Shown: positions 18,636-29,200 of the stretch, in pieces
Layout of the letters: every line of letters starts with the position of its first letter
How positions within the stretch are numbered: position 1 is the stretch's first letter
Source: a virus
Length of the DNA: 64,000 nt
Virus record (IMG/VR): IMGVR_UViG_3300036985_003583
Coordinates: 1 to 64,000 of that record
Reading direction: 5' to 3' (one strand)
Position numbers and translations under genes: made by a program
The notes under the pieces: model-generated
What the model was told of the DNA's origin: nothing
What the model saw: only the letters and a program-made list of their open reading frames with translations
Databases searched by the model: none

Positions 18636-19160
18636 ATGAAATTTGAAGCATTACAGTTTAAACCCAACGGCACAGAGCCAGAATCCTTAGCTCAATTCTT
18701 TACCCATTACGCTTTCGTTAACCGCTTCCTTACTCGCTTTAACATAGATAAATTAACATCCGTAGAAAACGTAGCTAGCTATTCTACCGCAACGTCAATT
18801 CCGCACGGAGTTGTCGTTGATATTCCTCACAATCTTGGATTTGTTCCGACAGTAGCCACTTGTTCGGGCAGAGTGGAATTCTACTCCGTTACGGCAAAAA
18901 CGGCTTCCAAGGTTTCAATTCTGGCAAAGCTCCACACCGTCGACATCACAACCCCTGTTCCGAGCCGACCTCAGAACCGGATAGAAGTTTCCGACGTTAC
19001 ATTCTTAAACGCCGGTGATTATGTTAAGATAGGAAACGTTGTCAGGAAACTAATAGGCATAGACAGAAATCTTCTGATCTTGGGTCAGAATGTTATCTAT
19101 GATAACACTGTCCGGACTATATCTTTGGCATCAACCGCAGTAAGCGTCTTTATCTTTTAA
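18636..19160 (+). CDS. unknown tail-region structural protein
   Basis: This 174-residue protein is preceded by GGAGG seven bases upstream. The centre has HGVVVDIPHNLGFVPTVATC, the 'phH-x-LG-x-P' pattern often seen in phage fibre or baseplate domains that fold as beta sandwiches. The rest is beta-like and Val/Ile/Thr-rich, with no signal peptide. Position between the nozzle and the large internal proteins suggests a tail spike/fibre attachment or minor tail protein. The family is not certain. Confidence 0.6.
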   Translation: MKFEALQFKPNGTEPESLAQFFTHYAFVNRFLTRFNIDKLTSVENVASYSTATSIPHGVVVDIPHNLGFVPTVATCSGRVEFYSVTAKTASKVSILAKLHTVDITTPVPSRPQNRIEVSDVTFLNAGDYVKIGNVVRKLIGIDRNLLILGQNVIYDNTVRTISLASTAVSVFIF

Positions 19161-19172
19161 GAGGTTCACTTA

Positions 19173-22100
19173 ATGGCATGGAATAACACTCCCTCCGACT
19201 GGCAAACGACGACAAAACCTGAGCAGTACAAAGACGGTGCTACAGGGCTTACCGCGAAACAGACTGACATGGCTGGGTCGATGTACCCTGGCGCTTTCAA
19301 GCCTTCAGAACCTGAAGCAAAACCTCAAGACGACGGTATTTCCTCTGACACGTTACAGCAGGAGAAGGCTGAAGAGTACAAACAGGCTCCTGATAAGATG
19401 GCTCAGAAGAAAGCAGAAATGCAGGCTTCTGGAATTCAACAGAAAGTTCAGGATGTTTCTTCCCGAATCGGAGCATTCTCCTATTCACTACAGGAAAAAG
19501 TAAACAAATTCCTAACAGCCCCGACAGACACTTTCGGCATCATGGCAACTCTCGACCCGAAAACAGGGGAGATAGTTTCTACCGATACGAAGACAAACCT
19601 TGACCCCGCTATAGCTCAGAAGCAGGCTCAACAGAAAGCCATCACCGACTCTATGCAACAGTATCTAGAGAAGATGAACACAGGCGGCTACCGCGCTAAA
19701 TCGTTCATGGAAGCCATGAAAGGCCAGCTCGGTAACGACGATCAGTCCGCTCAATTGATGCAGATGATCGACACTCTGGATAACATGAAGAAGTCCGGAT
19801 ACGGCGACAGCACCGAAGCTAAGGCTCTACAGCAACAGATGGAAGAAATGGATACCTTTGGATTAGCCTCACAGCTTCGTGGCGCCAAGAGCCGCTATGA
19901 GAACCTGATGGGCATTGGTGCCAAGGAAGATGCTACCAAGTGGTACGGGGAAACTGGCAAAGAGGGCAAGACGGCATTAGAGCTTTCCCAGCTCAGTGCT
20001 GACAGCCTCAAGGACGAGATGCAGAAAGCCTCAGTATCAGCCTCCGGACTATTCTCCGGAGAAGTAGAAAGCTCGTTAGTACAGGAATATGACAGACAGT
20101 CAGTAGAAGCTAAACGCTCGGGACAGCTGGATAAACAAACCAACGACGCCTTTGCCTTGGCTGCTGACGCTATGCTTGATGACACAACCACTACAATGGG
20201 AAAGACTTACGCAACAATAAAAGAAAAGCTTAACAGTCCAGAACTCCAAAAGGACATTCAAGCAATACTTGATGGTCTGGGAGTAGAAGGAGCAGACTTA
20301 TGGGGTGACATGCTCGCTGACGGCGGAACACTCTATGACGTTATAACGAAAACCCTTAACGATCCCGACTCCGGATTAGCCAATGAAGAGCGTAAGCTAT
20401 TATCTAACTACATGGGATCTTTAGGCGGCGGGACTGGAGAAGGACAGCTAGCTCTGTGGATAAAGAGTCTCGCTAACTCTGGGGAATTTACCATTACAGA
20501 AGAGGACGGAACTCCTCGCGTTATCAAACCGTCAGCTCAGATGAAGCATGAGATTCTTCGCCTTATGACAGACCCGAACATCAACCGAGATCAAGCTATG
20601 GCTAAAGTCGGAGAAATGATTGGTGGGCTGCAGACAGGCTCTACGTTAAAGGACGGGAGCAAGCAAACAATAAATACTTTCCTTAAATCTATCCTTGATG
20701 GATCTGCATTGCAGGCTGGTAAGTTCGATACAACCTTAACTAACTTCAAAGATGGTTTGACTAAAACACTGAAATCCTTTGTTGGTAGTAAGACAGAAGA
20801 AGCTTTTAAGAACTCTATGGCTAAGATATTAGGCCCAACGGTTGTGGGAATTGATAAGATGTCTGTAACCGAGTTGAGCAAATACTTCCATGAACAACTT
20901 ACGCCTAGTGAGCAGGAAGCTATCCGTAAGCTAGTCAAAGTAGATATTGATAATAATATGTTACAAGGTAACAAGGTATTGGAAGCTAATATTAAAGAGG
21001 CTACCAACAACGCCACTAAAGTTCTCACGGATAAGCTGGGTGAAGTAGACACTGAAGAGAAGAGACTTAATCTTCTTAAAGATGCTACGATAAATTATAT
21101 CCCAAACAAGTTTAATAATTTAAAGAATAACCTTAATACGAAACTAGGAACTAACGACCCAAATCTTTATAGATCGAAAGCCCTTACCGACGCTGCTACT
21201 GGAATAGCTAATCAAATATCTGGACAAGACTGGTTTATAGCTAATGTAAATATGAATACTCTAACTCCGGGGGACGCGCAAACAATAGGAATGGCTTATG
21301 CATTACAGCAGTATACCCCACTTCTTACGGAGTTAATGGGAACTGAATTCCAGCCTCCTGACTTAAGTAAAGCCTTTAACACTGGGGCGGGGAGAGTAGA
21401 ATTAAAAGACGTTAATGCCTATGCTGAATATGTGAAAAATGCCATTTTAAGAGTTAGAATGAATGATCCAAAGATCTTCTCCAAAGACCCTAAAGACCCG
21501 ACAAAGGTTTCAGGGACTTTCGTGCAGAACATAACTCCACAAGAGATAGACTCTAACAACAGTTCCCAACAACAAATAGAAAAGGCTCTGGGCGGATTGC
21601 TAAAAACCCGTGCTACCTTAAAGAATGCACTCCAGACCGTTAATACCCAACTAGCGCAGATAAACAAAGAGCCTATTCAGATGAATCCAGAAGAATTGAT
21701 GGAGAATCTGCTAGGAGTTTCCTCAGGAAAAGAGACTACTGAGGCAGCGGGCAAAGATACTGGAATGCAGATAATTAACGGCAATCTTGTCTTTGGCGAC
21801 GGGACTCGCGTTCCATTAACTCCCGAAGTTATTGCACAGATACAAGAGGCTATGGCGTTATCTGCTGGAACTGGGTTCCCTGCAAGCATTTCTACGGGGG
21901 ATACAAGGACAGCACTTGGGCAATCGAATCTTCCAAGCGGAATGGGACTCCCAACAGCCCCTACTGCATCCAACGAACTTACAGAAGAAGACTTGGCAGC
22001 AGCCTCTGCAGCTTCAAATCCGGGGCCTACTTGGGATGAGTTTAGCAAGAAATGGATACCTAGTGAGATAAAAGCAGTAGGCCACGGGGCGCAACATATC

Positions 22101-22202
22101 GGACAAGGTGTTTTAGACACCTATGACGATATATTAGTTAACCCGGCTAAGAAGATGGCTTCCAGTGCTGGTAAATCTCTTAAAAAACTTTTTGGTAGGT
22201 GA
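19173..22202 (+). CDS. large helical virion protein, unknown (candidate ejection protein)
   Basis: This 1009-residue protein is rich in Gln, Lys, Glu, Ala and Met. Long predicted helices run through the first 900 residues, and the last residues are basic (AKKMASSAGKSLKKLFGR). It has no signal peptide. It lies in the block after the tail nozzle where podoviruses encode internal virion/ejection proteins. The helical content, size and basic amphipathic end fit that role. I see no lysozyme motif. It is followed four bases later by another helical protein gene. Confidence 0.6.
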   Translation: MAWNNTPSDWQTTTKPEQYKDGATGLTAKQTDMAGSMYPGAFKPSEPEAKPQDDGISSDTLQQEKAEEYKQAPDKMAQKKAEMQASGIQQKVQDVSSRIGAFSYSLQEKVNKFLTAPTDTFGIMATLDPKTGEIVSTDTKTNLDPAIAQKQAQQKAITDSMQQYLEKMNTGGYRAKSFMEAMKGQLGNDDQSAQLMQMIDTLDNMKKSGYGDSTEAKALQQQMEEMDTFGLASQLRGAKSRYENLMGIGAKEDATKWYGETGKEGKTALELSQLSADSLKDEMQKASVSASGLFSGEVESSLVQEYDRQSVEAKRSGQLDKQTNDAFALAADAMLDDTTTTMGKTYATIKEKLNSPELQKDIQAILDGLGVEGADLWGDMLADGGTLYDVITKTLNDPDSGLANEERKLLSNYMGSLGGGTGEGQLALWIKSLANSGEFTITEEDGTPRVIKPSAQMKHEILRLMTDPNINRDQAMAKVGEMIGGLQTGSTLKDGSKQTINTFLKSILDGSALQAGKFDTTLTNFKDGLTKTLKSFVGSKTEEAFKNSMAKILGPTVVGIDKMSVTELSKYFHEQLTPSEQEAIRKLVKVDIDNNMLQGNKVLEANIKEATNNATKVLTDKLGEVDTEEKRLNLLKDATINYIPNKFNNLKNNLNTKLGTNDPNLYRSKALTDAATGIANQISGQDWFIANVNMNTLTPGDAQTIGMAYALQQYTPLLTELMGTEFQPPDLSKAFNTGAGRVELKDVNAYAEYVKNAILRVRMNDPKIFSKDPKDPTKVSGTFVQNITPQEIDSNNSSQQQIEKALGGLLKTRATLKNALQTVNTQLAQINKEPIQMNPEELMENLLGVSSGKETTEAAGKDTGMQIINGNLVFGDGTRVPLTPEVIAQIQEAMALSAGTGFPASISTGDTRTALGQSNLPSGMGLPTAPTASNELTEEDLAAASAASNPGPTWDEFSKKWIPSEIKAVGHGAQHIGQGVLDTYDDILVNPAKKMASSAGKSLKKLFGR

Positions 22203-22205
22203 TAA

Positions 22206-22928
22206 ATGGTAGCATTCTCTTCAGAAGTATATAAGAACACAGCGGAGCAGCCTACGTCGGATCTTACCGACTATACTGACTATCTAAAGAAACGAGCAAA
22301 AGCGGCGCAGAAGTGGGAGGGAAGTGCTACGGGATACGTCCCGCAGACCTCACTTGCTGACGACCTAGCGGCACAGGACGCTTACAAGTCCGGAGAATAC
22401 AACCGACGCACCGGAGCTGCTGAACAGGAAATGGGGCTCGCTAAGGCTGAGGACACCAGAACAGCTTCTGTAGCTGACAGAGTTAAGCAAGCTCTCTATG
22501 ACCGTACACAGGCTCAGCAGGCTACTGACACAGCCTCAGGACAGCAAACCCGTACAGCCTACCAAGGGGCGCAAGAGGCGCAGCAGGGATACAAGCAATC
22601 TCTGCAGAAGCTGGACTTTACAAAATACACCAACGCTGCTGACCGCTACGACTCATTGAAAGCTGCGTGGGATAAAGGCACAGCCGAGTTTGAGATACTA
22701 AAAGCAAACAGAGCGGGAGCATTAAATATAGCAGACCTTGATCGTTACTACGGAATGGCGATGGCTGAGATGATGAATGAGCTGGAGAAGGTTAAATCAT
22801 TTGAACAGGATTCTGCAGAAGCTATAGCATTAAAAATACTTAATATGGCTAAGGGAACTGCTTCGGTAGTTGAAGGCGGGACAGAGTTGGCAATGCAGAT
22901 CTTTGGCTACGCAATGCAAAAGAAATAA
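22206..22928 (+). CDS. helical Gln/Ala-rich virion protein, unknown
   Basis: This 240-residue protein is almost entirely helical and Gln/Ala/Lys-rich (TQAQQATDTASGQQTRTAYQ, GAQEAQQGYKQSLQKLDF). Near the C-terminus is an Ala/Met/Gly segment (NMAKGTASVVEGGTELAMQI) that could insert into membranes. Its size and composition resemble T7 gp14-like ejection proteins of short-tailed phages. AGGTG precedes the ATG within the previous gene's end. No family is recognised directly. Confidence 0.55.
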   Translation: MVAFSSEVYKNTAEQPTSDLTDYTDYLKKRAKAAQKWEGSATGYVPQTSLADDLAAQDAYKSGEYNRRTGAAEQEMGLAKAEDTRTASVADRVKQALYDRTQAQQATDTASGQQTRTAYQGAQEAQQGYKQSLQKLDFTKYTNAADRYDSLKAAWDKGTAEFEILKANRAGALNIADLDRYYGMAMAEMMNELEKVKSFEQDSAEAIALKILNMAKGTASVVEGGTELAMQIFGYAMQKK

Positions 22929-22939
22929 TTGGGAGATAT

Positions 22940-23314
22940 ATGGAAAACCTAAAACGGATACTTAGAAAATTACAGGATGTTAACTATATTTCCCGTCCGA
23001 TGCAGCAAGAAGAGGAAATGATTAACCTATCGTTCCCTGAGAAGCAGGCTATGCAGGGCTCGCCCGTTGGGCAGCCACAGCCTCCTAACCCTGCTACGAT
23101 GCCTTTGAGCGACGCTGCTATGGGTAAGATGGCTACAGGCTTGGAGCGTCCCGGAGATATGAGTCAGCCGTCTGAGCCGGAAGCTGCTGTCGAGTCACCG
23201 CAGAGAAAGAAGCTTCGCTATCTCGACACTATGCAAATGAATCAGAAGTCGAAGTTTCCAGAGCTGAAGCCTGTTTCTACTTTAGCCGGAGGTAACCGTG
23301 GCCTTAGAATTTAA
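22940..23314 (+). CDS. small Pro/Gln/Met-rich unknown virion protein
   Basis: This 124-residue protein begins with a basic helix (MENLKRILRKLQDVNYISRP), followed by a disordered Pro/Ala/Gln stretch and a basic end. GGGAG lies four bases upstream of the ATG. It overlaps the next gene by 17 bases, so the two are probably translationally coupled. It may be an assembly partner of the neighbouring internal proteins; no family is recognised. Confidence 0.55.
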   Translation: MENLKRILRKLQDVNYISRPMQQEEEMINLSFPEKQAMQGSPVGQPQPPNPATMPLSDAAMGKMATGLERPGDMSQPSEPEAAVESPQRKKLRYLDTMQMNQKSKFPELKPVSTLAGGNRGLRI

Positions 23315-24143
23315 AGACTGGGGCTTAACCCCTGAACAGAAAGTAGCTTCACAGAAGCAAGCTCTTGGAGACTTTACCGACGTTGCCCAGCCTGCGACCA
23401 AGAAGCAGGAAGCATTGGAGCGTGGCAAGCTCGCTGGAGACGTTTACTCGCAAGCAGCGCAGTCAGCTAAGTCTGGCAACCTGCAAGCCATTTCCCCCAT
23501 GCTAGCCAAGGCACAGGCTCAAGCTGCTGAGCTAATTCCTCAGCAAAAGACCAGAGCGCAAGACTTGGCCTACAAAGGCGCAATGTACAAAGAAGGAATT
23601 CTTAGTGCAAAGCAGGGCGCTGCTGTTGGTGACTTTGAACGAAACACCCAAATATACAAAGACAAAGCTGCGACCATGCTAGCTAACAGAGCTTTCGAGC
23701 AAGGCATGAGTGCGAAAGAATTAGCAATGAGCCTTGACGGATCCTTATCCGACAAAGGCTTGGAACAACTTAAATCCGATTATGAGGCTGGAAGAGTTAC
23801 CAAACAAGAACTAACAGATATTGGAACGCAGTTAGCTATACAGGCCAATCAGATGAAACTGCAGTTGCAGGAAGATCTCGCTAAACTCCGTGGAGAGCTT
23901 GAGCGAGATATTGCTACTGGAAACGTGGAAGCGGCGAAGAAGCGTCTTATCGAGCACCTCGATAGACAGAAAGAAGCTGCAGCCACTGCAGCCAAAGCCT
24001 CTAATATCGGAAGCGTTATCAGCGGCATTACAGGAGTTATCGGAGGGGTTGCTGCCGGATACTTCACTGGCTGGAACCCGGCTGCAATGGCAGCCGGTTA
24101 TGGAGCAGGGTCTACACTTGGAGAAGGCATAGCTAACGCATAA
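23298..24143 (+). CDS. helical protein with C-terminal glycine-zipper membrane segment
   Basis: This 281-residue protein starts at GTG 23298, with GGAGG five bases upstream. Residues 1-225 are helical and Gln/Ala/Lys-rich. The end (residues 236-281) reads NIGSVISGITGVIGGVAAGY then MAAGYGAGSTLGEGIANA. This Gly-rich zipper is typical of phage ejection proteins that enter the host membrane. Position within the ejection-protein block supports that function, though a family name is not assignable. Confidence 0.65.
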   Translation: MALEFKDWGLTPEQKVASQKQALGDFTDVAQPATKKQEALERGKLAGDVYSQAAQSAKSGNLQAISPMLAKAQAQAAELIPQQKTRAQDLAYKGAMYKEGILSAKQGAAVGDFERNTQIYKDKAATMLANRAFEQGMSAKELAMSLDGSLSDKGLEQLKSDYEAGRVTKQELTDIGTQLAIQANQMKLQLQEDLAKLRGELERDIATGNVEAAKKRLIEHLDRQKEAAATAAKASNIGSVISGITGVIGGVAAGYFTGWNPAAMAAGYGAGSTLGEGIANA

Positions 24144-24160
24144 TTAAGAAAGGAATTTTA

Positions 24161-26209
24161 ATGAATCCAGCAGAATATGAGAATTTATCGGTAGAGCAGT
24201 TTAAGGCTAAGTTTGGTAGAATGCCTTCTACAGAAGAAGGCAAGCTAATGATGGCAGCCGTCCCTACGAACGACGCTTGGCGGAACAGAACACCCGTTCC
24301 AATGAAGATTGGAGCATCAGTCCCTGCGCCGCAGTCAACGCCTCAAGGGGAAGCGACGCCAGCTCCATATAAGATGCCCAATGATGCTGCAAACCGCAAC
24401 ACACAACAGATGCTAAAGGACTGGGGAAGCCGTGTAAACGGCCCTTCTCCCTTCCCTACGGCCCCTATTGGTGACGGCGCAGCTCCTGTGCTCCCTGTAA
24501 CGCCTCCTGCTCCAGCGGATGAGAGCTGGCAAGGGAAGCTAAAGAGTGCTTTCGGAATCGGGCAGGAAAAGACAACTCCTGCTAAACCCTCTGAAGGAGC
24601 GGGCTGGGGTCAGGATAGCGAGAGTTTAGCGGATCAGTTTAAAAGAAAATTAGGTATTGTTGACTATAAAGGCGGAGCGCCAGTTTCCCCTGCAACAGCT
24701 CCAAAGGCCGCGCCAACTCCAGCGCCTACGGCACCTGCGGCACCCGCTGTCCCGCCTGTAGCTCCGGTAGCGCCTGTAGCCCCCGTGCTGCCTACTAAAT
24801 CTAAGCCAGCGGACAATCCTGCTGTGAAGAACCTCAAAGCGAAAGCAGCGGCTCCCGCGCCTGTAGCTCCTTTGGGTCAGCCTGGCTCATATCTTACAGA
24901 AGCTCTCGGCGGAACTTCAGGAGAAGCTGCACCTTCAAATAAATTTGCTAGGTTTGCTACTGGAGATAAAGACATAAACGCTTATTCCATACCTAAGTCT
25001 ACTCAGAAAATATCTTCTGAAGATACCGGAGCACAGGCAGAGAATATAAAACTTGGCGCTCAGGCCGGTTCCAGCGCAGCCTACGCCAAGACTAAAGCAG
25101 CTCAGGATGCACTTACAGGAATTGAAGGGGCTCAGGGAGCTGCCGGAAAAGATAAAGCTACTCAGATAAAGAATTACCTAGGACAGCTCGATGCTAATCA
25201 ACGCGCTGAATTCTGGCAGGGGCTTATTCACTCCCTCGGCAAGATAACTGCAGGCGTTGTCGGAAGAGCTCAAGGAGCTGACGTAGCAGGTCACTATAAA
25301 CCTACGAGCGTGTTCAACGTAGATACAGCTAACAAAGCAGCTAAAGAAAGATTCGGGGCGGAATCGGCGCAAACAGATGAACGTATGCAACAGGCTGTTG
25401 AGCGGCTTAAAGCTGGCGGGCAATTACAGGGCGAAATGGGCGCTATTCCTTTTACCTCCGAACAGAAGATGAGAGAGCAATTGGCTAATCTTCCCGGAAC
25501 CAAGAAAGAAACAACTACGGGCTCTGAGATTCAATTGGTAAATAAAGGAGGACAAGCCGCTAAAGCCAAAGGCCCTGACGAGTCTTATGCCAGATTAAGT
25601 GGACGCTCTAGAGAAGATGCAATGAATGCTGCGGCGACTAAAGAAAAGGCTTGGCTTGCTTCAGGAGTTCAGAACATACCTCCAACCGGAAATACTCCTA
25701 ATGAGAGAGCCGATAACTTTTCGTTAATTCAACAATACTCCGGAGAAGCTCCTGATGTATTGAAGAAACTGTACATGCTGATGGAGAAGTCTGGTAAAAA
25801 TCCTAAAGATGCTTCCGACACAGCCATTGAGATAATCCATAAATCCAGAAGAGTTCCTTCTGATATGCATTCAGATCAAGGAAGAGAGTGGTATGATCAA
25901 ATGCAGAGACTGCTCTCTGCAGGCATTGACTTCGGAACACTTCCTGATGAAGTTACCCAGCACAAATCTGGAGGAATTGCTTCTCTTTATAAAGAGAATG
26001 ATCCTTATGATACTAAGAATCCTAACTCTTGGATAAACAAACCGGGGAATAGGGAGAAGCTGGCTCAGGAACAAGGGCAGACAGGTGCACCTGCACCTGC
26101 CGCTGCTCCGACACCTTTACAGAAAGCAGTTAGAAAGCTTACTCCTGATGAGTTAAAGAAGGCATCTCCAGGAGAACTGAAATATATGAGAGAACATAAG
26201 AAAAAGTAA
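24161..26209 (+). CDS. 682-residue protein with Pro/Ala linker, candidate internal virion protein
   Basis: The N-terminus has VEQFKAKFGRMPSTEEGKLM. A long disordered linker (about residues 60-240) rich in Ala-Pro follows (VPPVAPVAPVAPVLPTKSKP). The remainder is mixed helical, ending in basic residues (KYMREHKKK). It lies between the glycine-zipper protein and the 2131-residue protein, so a virion-internal role is likely. The linker resembles flexible tethers of virion enzymes, but no catalytic motif is visible. Confidence 0.55.
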   Translation: MNPAEYENLSVEQFKAKFGRMPSTEEGKLMMAAVPTNDAWRNRTPVPMKIGASVPAPQSTPQGEATPAPYKMPNDAANRNTQQMLKDWGSRVNGPSPFPTAPIGDGAAPVLPVTPPAPADESWQGKLKSAFGIGQEKTTPAKPSEGAGWGQDSESLADQFKRKLGIVDYKGGAPVSPATAPKAAPTPAPTAPAAPAVPPVAPVAPVAPVLPTKSKPADNPAVKNLKAKAAAPAPVAPLGQPGSYLTEALGGTSGEAAPSNKFARFATGDKDINAYSIPKSTQKISSEDTGAQAENIKLGAQAGSSAAYAKTKAAQDALTGIEGAQGAAGKDKATQIKNYLGQLDANQRAEFWQGLIHSLGKITAGVVGRAQGADVAGHYKPTSVFNVDTANKAAKERFGAESAQTDERMQQAVERLKAGGQLQGEMGAIPFTSEQKMREQLANLPGTKKETTTGSEIQLVNKGGQAAKAKGPDESYARLSGRSREDAMNAAATKEKAWLASGVQNIPPTGNTPNERADNFSLIQQYSGEAPDVLKKLYMLMEKSGKNPKDASDTAIEIIHKSRRVPSDMHSDQGREWYDQMQRLLSAGIDFGTLPDEVTQHKSGGIASLYKENDPYDTKNPNSWINKPGNREKLAQEQGQTGAPAPAAAPTPLQKAVRKLTPDELKKASPGELKYMREHKKK

Positions 26210-26221
26210 TGGGAGTTTACC

Positions 26222-29200
26222 GTGGCTAAACCGTTTGACTTTCGGGAAATACTTGAGGGTAATAAAATAGCTGAATCTGAAATAGCCGGAGGTGATACGG
26301 GGTTAGAAACCTTTACTCCTGAAGAACAAGAATTAGCTAAAAAGACAATGGAAGCTTACGCTGTTGGGGAAGAAATTCCTTTAGAAGGAGAAATCTCTAC
26401 AGAGCTTCCGCCGGAAGAAGAGTTCACTATGGAAGACTTGGAAGCGGCGAGAGCTGCTGCAGCTCCGGTAGAAGAGTTTACTACTGAAGACTTGGAAGCG
26501 GCTAGAGCTGCTGTGGCTCCTGTAGAAGAATTTACTACAGAGGACTTAGCCAAGGCTAAAGAAGCTATGGCTCCTGTAGAAGAATTTACTACAGAGGACT
26601 TAGCCAAGGCTAAAGAAGCTATGGCCGCTCCTTATGCTGAAGCTTACACTCCGGGAAAGATGTCACCTCAGACACAGAAAGAAGTCGAAGCTTCCGTTAA
26701 AGAACGAGAGAATAAACCTCTGTCAAAAGTCTTGGGCGTCGGTTCAGTCGGAACCGAGTCTATCCTGATGGAAGGGATTAACTCTGTAAAGAGGGGAGCG
26801 ATGCACGTTTGGGAAGCTTTTGGCGGGAAAGCTCCTGAAGGCGCCTATGATCGTCCAGAGGAAGACGTAAGCAAAATAATAGACCCCGCCACTGGTGCCG
26901 TAGCAGATCTAAGATCGTTAATGGTAAACCCCAAGATAGGGACGGCAGCAAAGGAAAAAGCTCTGGACGAGGTAATTAACTCACAGCTTGGCTTGCCTCC
27001 GGGAGAAGCTGCGAAAGGTAGAGAAGACGCTATCGGTTCTGCATCCATAGGAGGCATGGTTCAGGCGTTAGATTCTTTGGTGACGCAAGGCGCAGCTACA
27101 GGCTGGATCAAATACGGTGTGTCGAAGTTTACCGACAACAAGCTTCCAATGCCTCCGGATTACTTCTCACCAGAAGCTAAAGCGTATATAGCCAACAACC
27201 TTAACTCCGGAAAAGCTATCGGGGTTCATGGTGTTGAAGTGAAGATCCCAGAAGGTAGCAACCCTGAAGAAGTAATGAAGAAAATGTTTGATAACGTCGT
27301 AGCCACAGCGCACGACCTTTACGCAATGGGAACAACGTCAGCGGCGTTGGAGAATGCTGGTTTGCCTTTGATGTTTGCAGGAAACGCTCTGAAGGGTCTT
27401 TTCGCTGCTGCTGAGCTTACCAAAGGCGAAGCGGCTATGAAAGCTATGCTTGTCGCTGCAAACCCTCTGACAGCCGTATTCGAACGCTATGGAGTTAAGC
27501 TCTTGGGTGTTGGAGCAATGTCAAAGCCAGCACAGTTTCTAACTCGTGTTGGAGTAAGCGGCGCAGAGGCAGCAGCCATGACACCTCCGACAACGGCCGG
27601 AGGCTTTGACCCTGCAACGATGGCAGCGTCTGCTGCAGTCGGAGCCGGAATGCACGTTGGCGTTGCTGGCGTGGGAAAGGTCTTAGGAAGTTTATCCAAA
27701 AGAGGGGCTAAAGTAATTCACACTCCTGAAGAACTTGTCCATATTGAAACTCAGAAACAAGCTATGGCGATGGTCAAGACTTTGCCTGAAGATAGAGTGC
27801 AGGCAATTATCAGAGGCGAAGAGCAGGTAGCTCCGGAACTTCGTACAGAAATCCGTAACGTCGTAGAAGCGAAACAACTCTTTAGCGACTTTAACCCCGG
27901 AACCGTAGAGAAGATCCTAATAGAGGGTGCAGATATTCCGGAGATACGGGCTCAACTTGACGCTATAATATCCCATACTCGCCAGATGAGTCCGGAACAA
28001 AGAGCAGCCCACTTAGCCTGGAAGAAGGCGTCGAGGCAATTAAAGGCTCCGGAGCTAAGGTCTGAAGCGAGGAAGTTATCTGAAACTGTAGAATACTCTG
28101 CTGCTCTTGGCGACGATGCCTTGATGCAGAAGATGATGGCTTCAAATAACCTTCAGAACATGATCGAACCTTATGGACAATTAAAAAGATCTTATCTAAA
28201 CAATTCCTCTTCAATGTACCGAAGTGAGATACAGGATATTTTACAGTCTGGATTAGAGGGATACAATGTAGACAAAGCCGCTTACCTTAAACTTACTCCA
28301 AAGAGTGCTTTGCATATAGAAAATGTAATCCGTATGCAAACCGAAGACTTAGACTATAATAAAGCCTTGGAGAAACTAAAGGCCAATAGTTACAAAGTAG
28401 ACAGTGCAGGGATTAAGGTACAGGATACCCTTGATAAAGTTGTAGCAAAGACCCAAGATCCCCGAGTAGTTGGCTTGAAGGCACATATTGATCAGGCGAT
28501 AAAAGCCAACTCTACCATCAACCTAGACTATGCTATAAAGGAATTAACAGACCTTGGCGTTGAGACTGGCGAACACGCTCCGGGCTTGCTTGCTACTCAA
28601 ATATCTAATTATAATAGACTTCACAACAACCACATAGACTTAAAACAGGATATGCAGAACGCTGTTACCCACAACGCTCTCCTTGAGCGACGTAAGATAA
28701 GCACTAAAGCCAACACTTCTGCAGGCCATAATCTGCTAAGAACTGCCGCCGTCTATGCTGCTCCCGACTCGATAGCAGCTAGATTTAATGAACAGATTCA
28801 ACACGTAGCGTTGGATTCCAAAGTACCGCAAGAAATTAAAGACCTTTCAGCAGAATTGATTGGAGAAGCTTCTCAGAGAATCTCCACTGGAATGCCTATT
28901 TCTGAAGGTAAAATACAGTTTCTGCGCGACTCCATAAAAGGAATTAAACAAGCTAACGATGTAAGGCCGATGCTTGATGCAATGGATCACTGGAATGTTG
29001 AAGCAAAAGCTTTATCTGTCCTTAGAGCGCAAATGGGGGCTTTGCAGGAAACTCCGGGTGGAGTTCTCGAGCTTCTACCTTCATTCCGCAGAGCTGGCGA
29101 TGTAATTGTAAGTCCGCAGAACATGAGAAGACTGGAATACTATCATCAGTATCTATCTTCTGTATGGGTTGACGCTTTAGACGGAAAACCTATTAATGAG

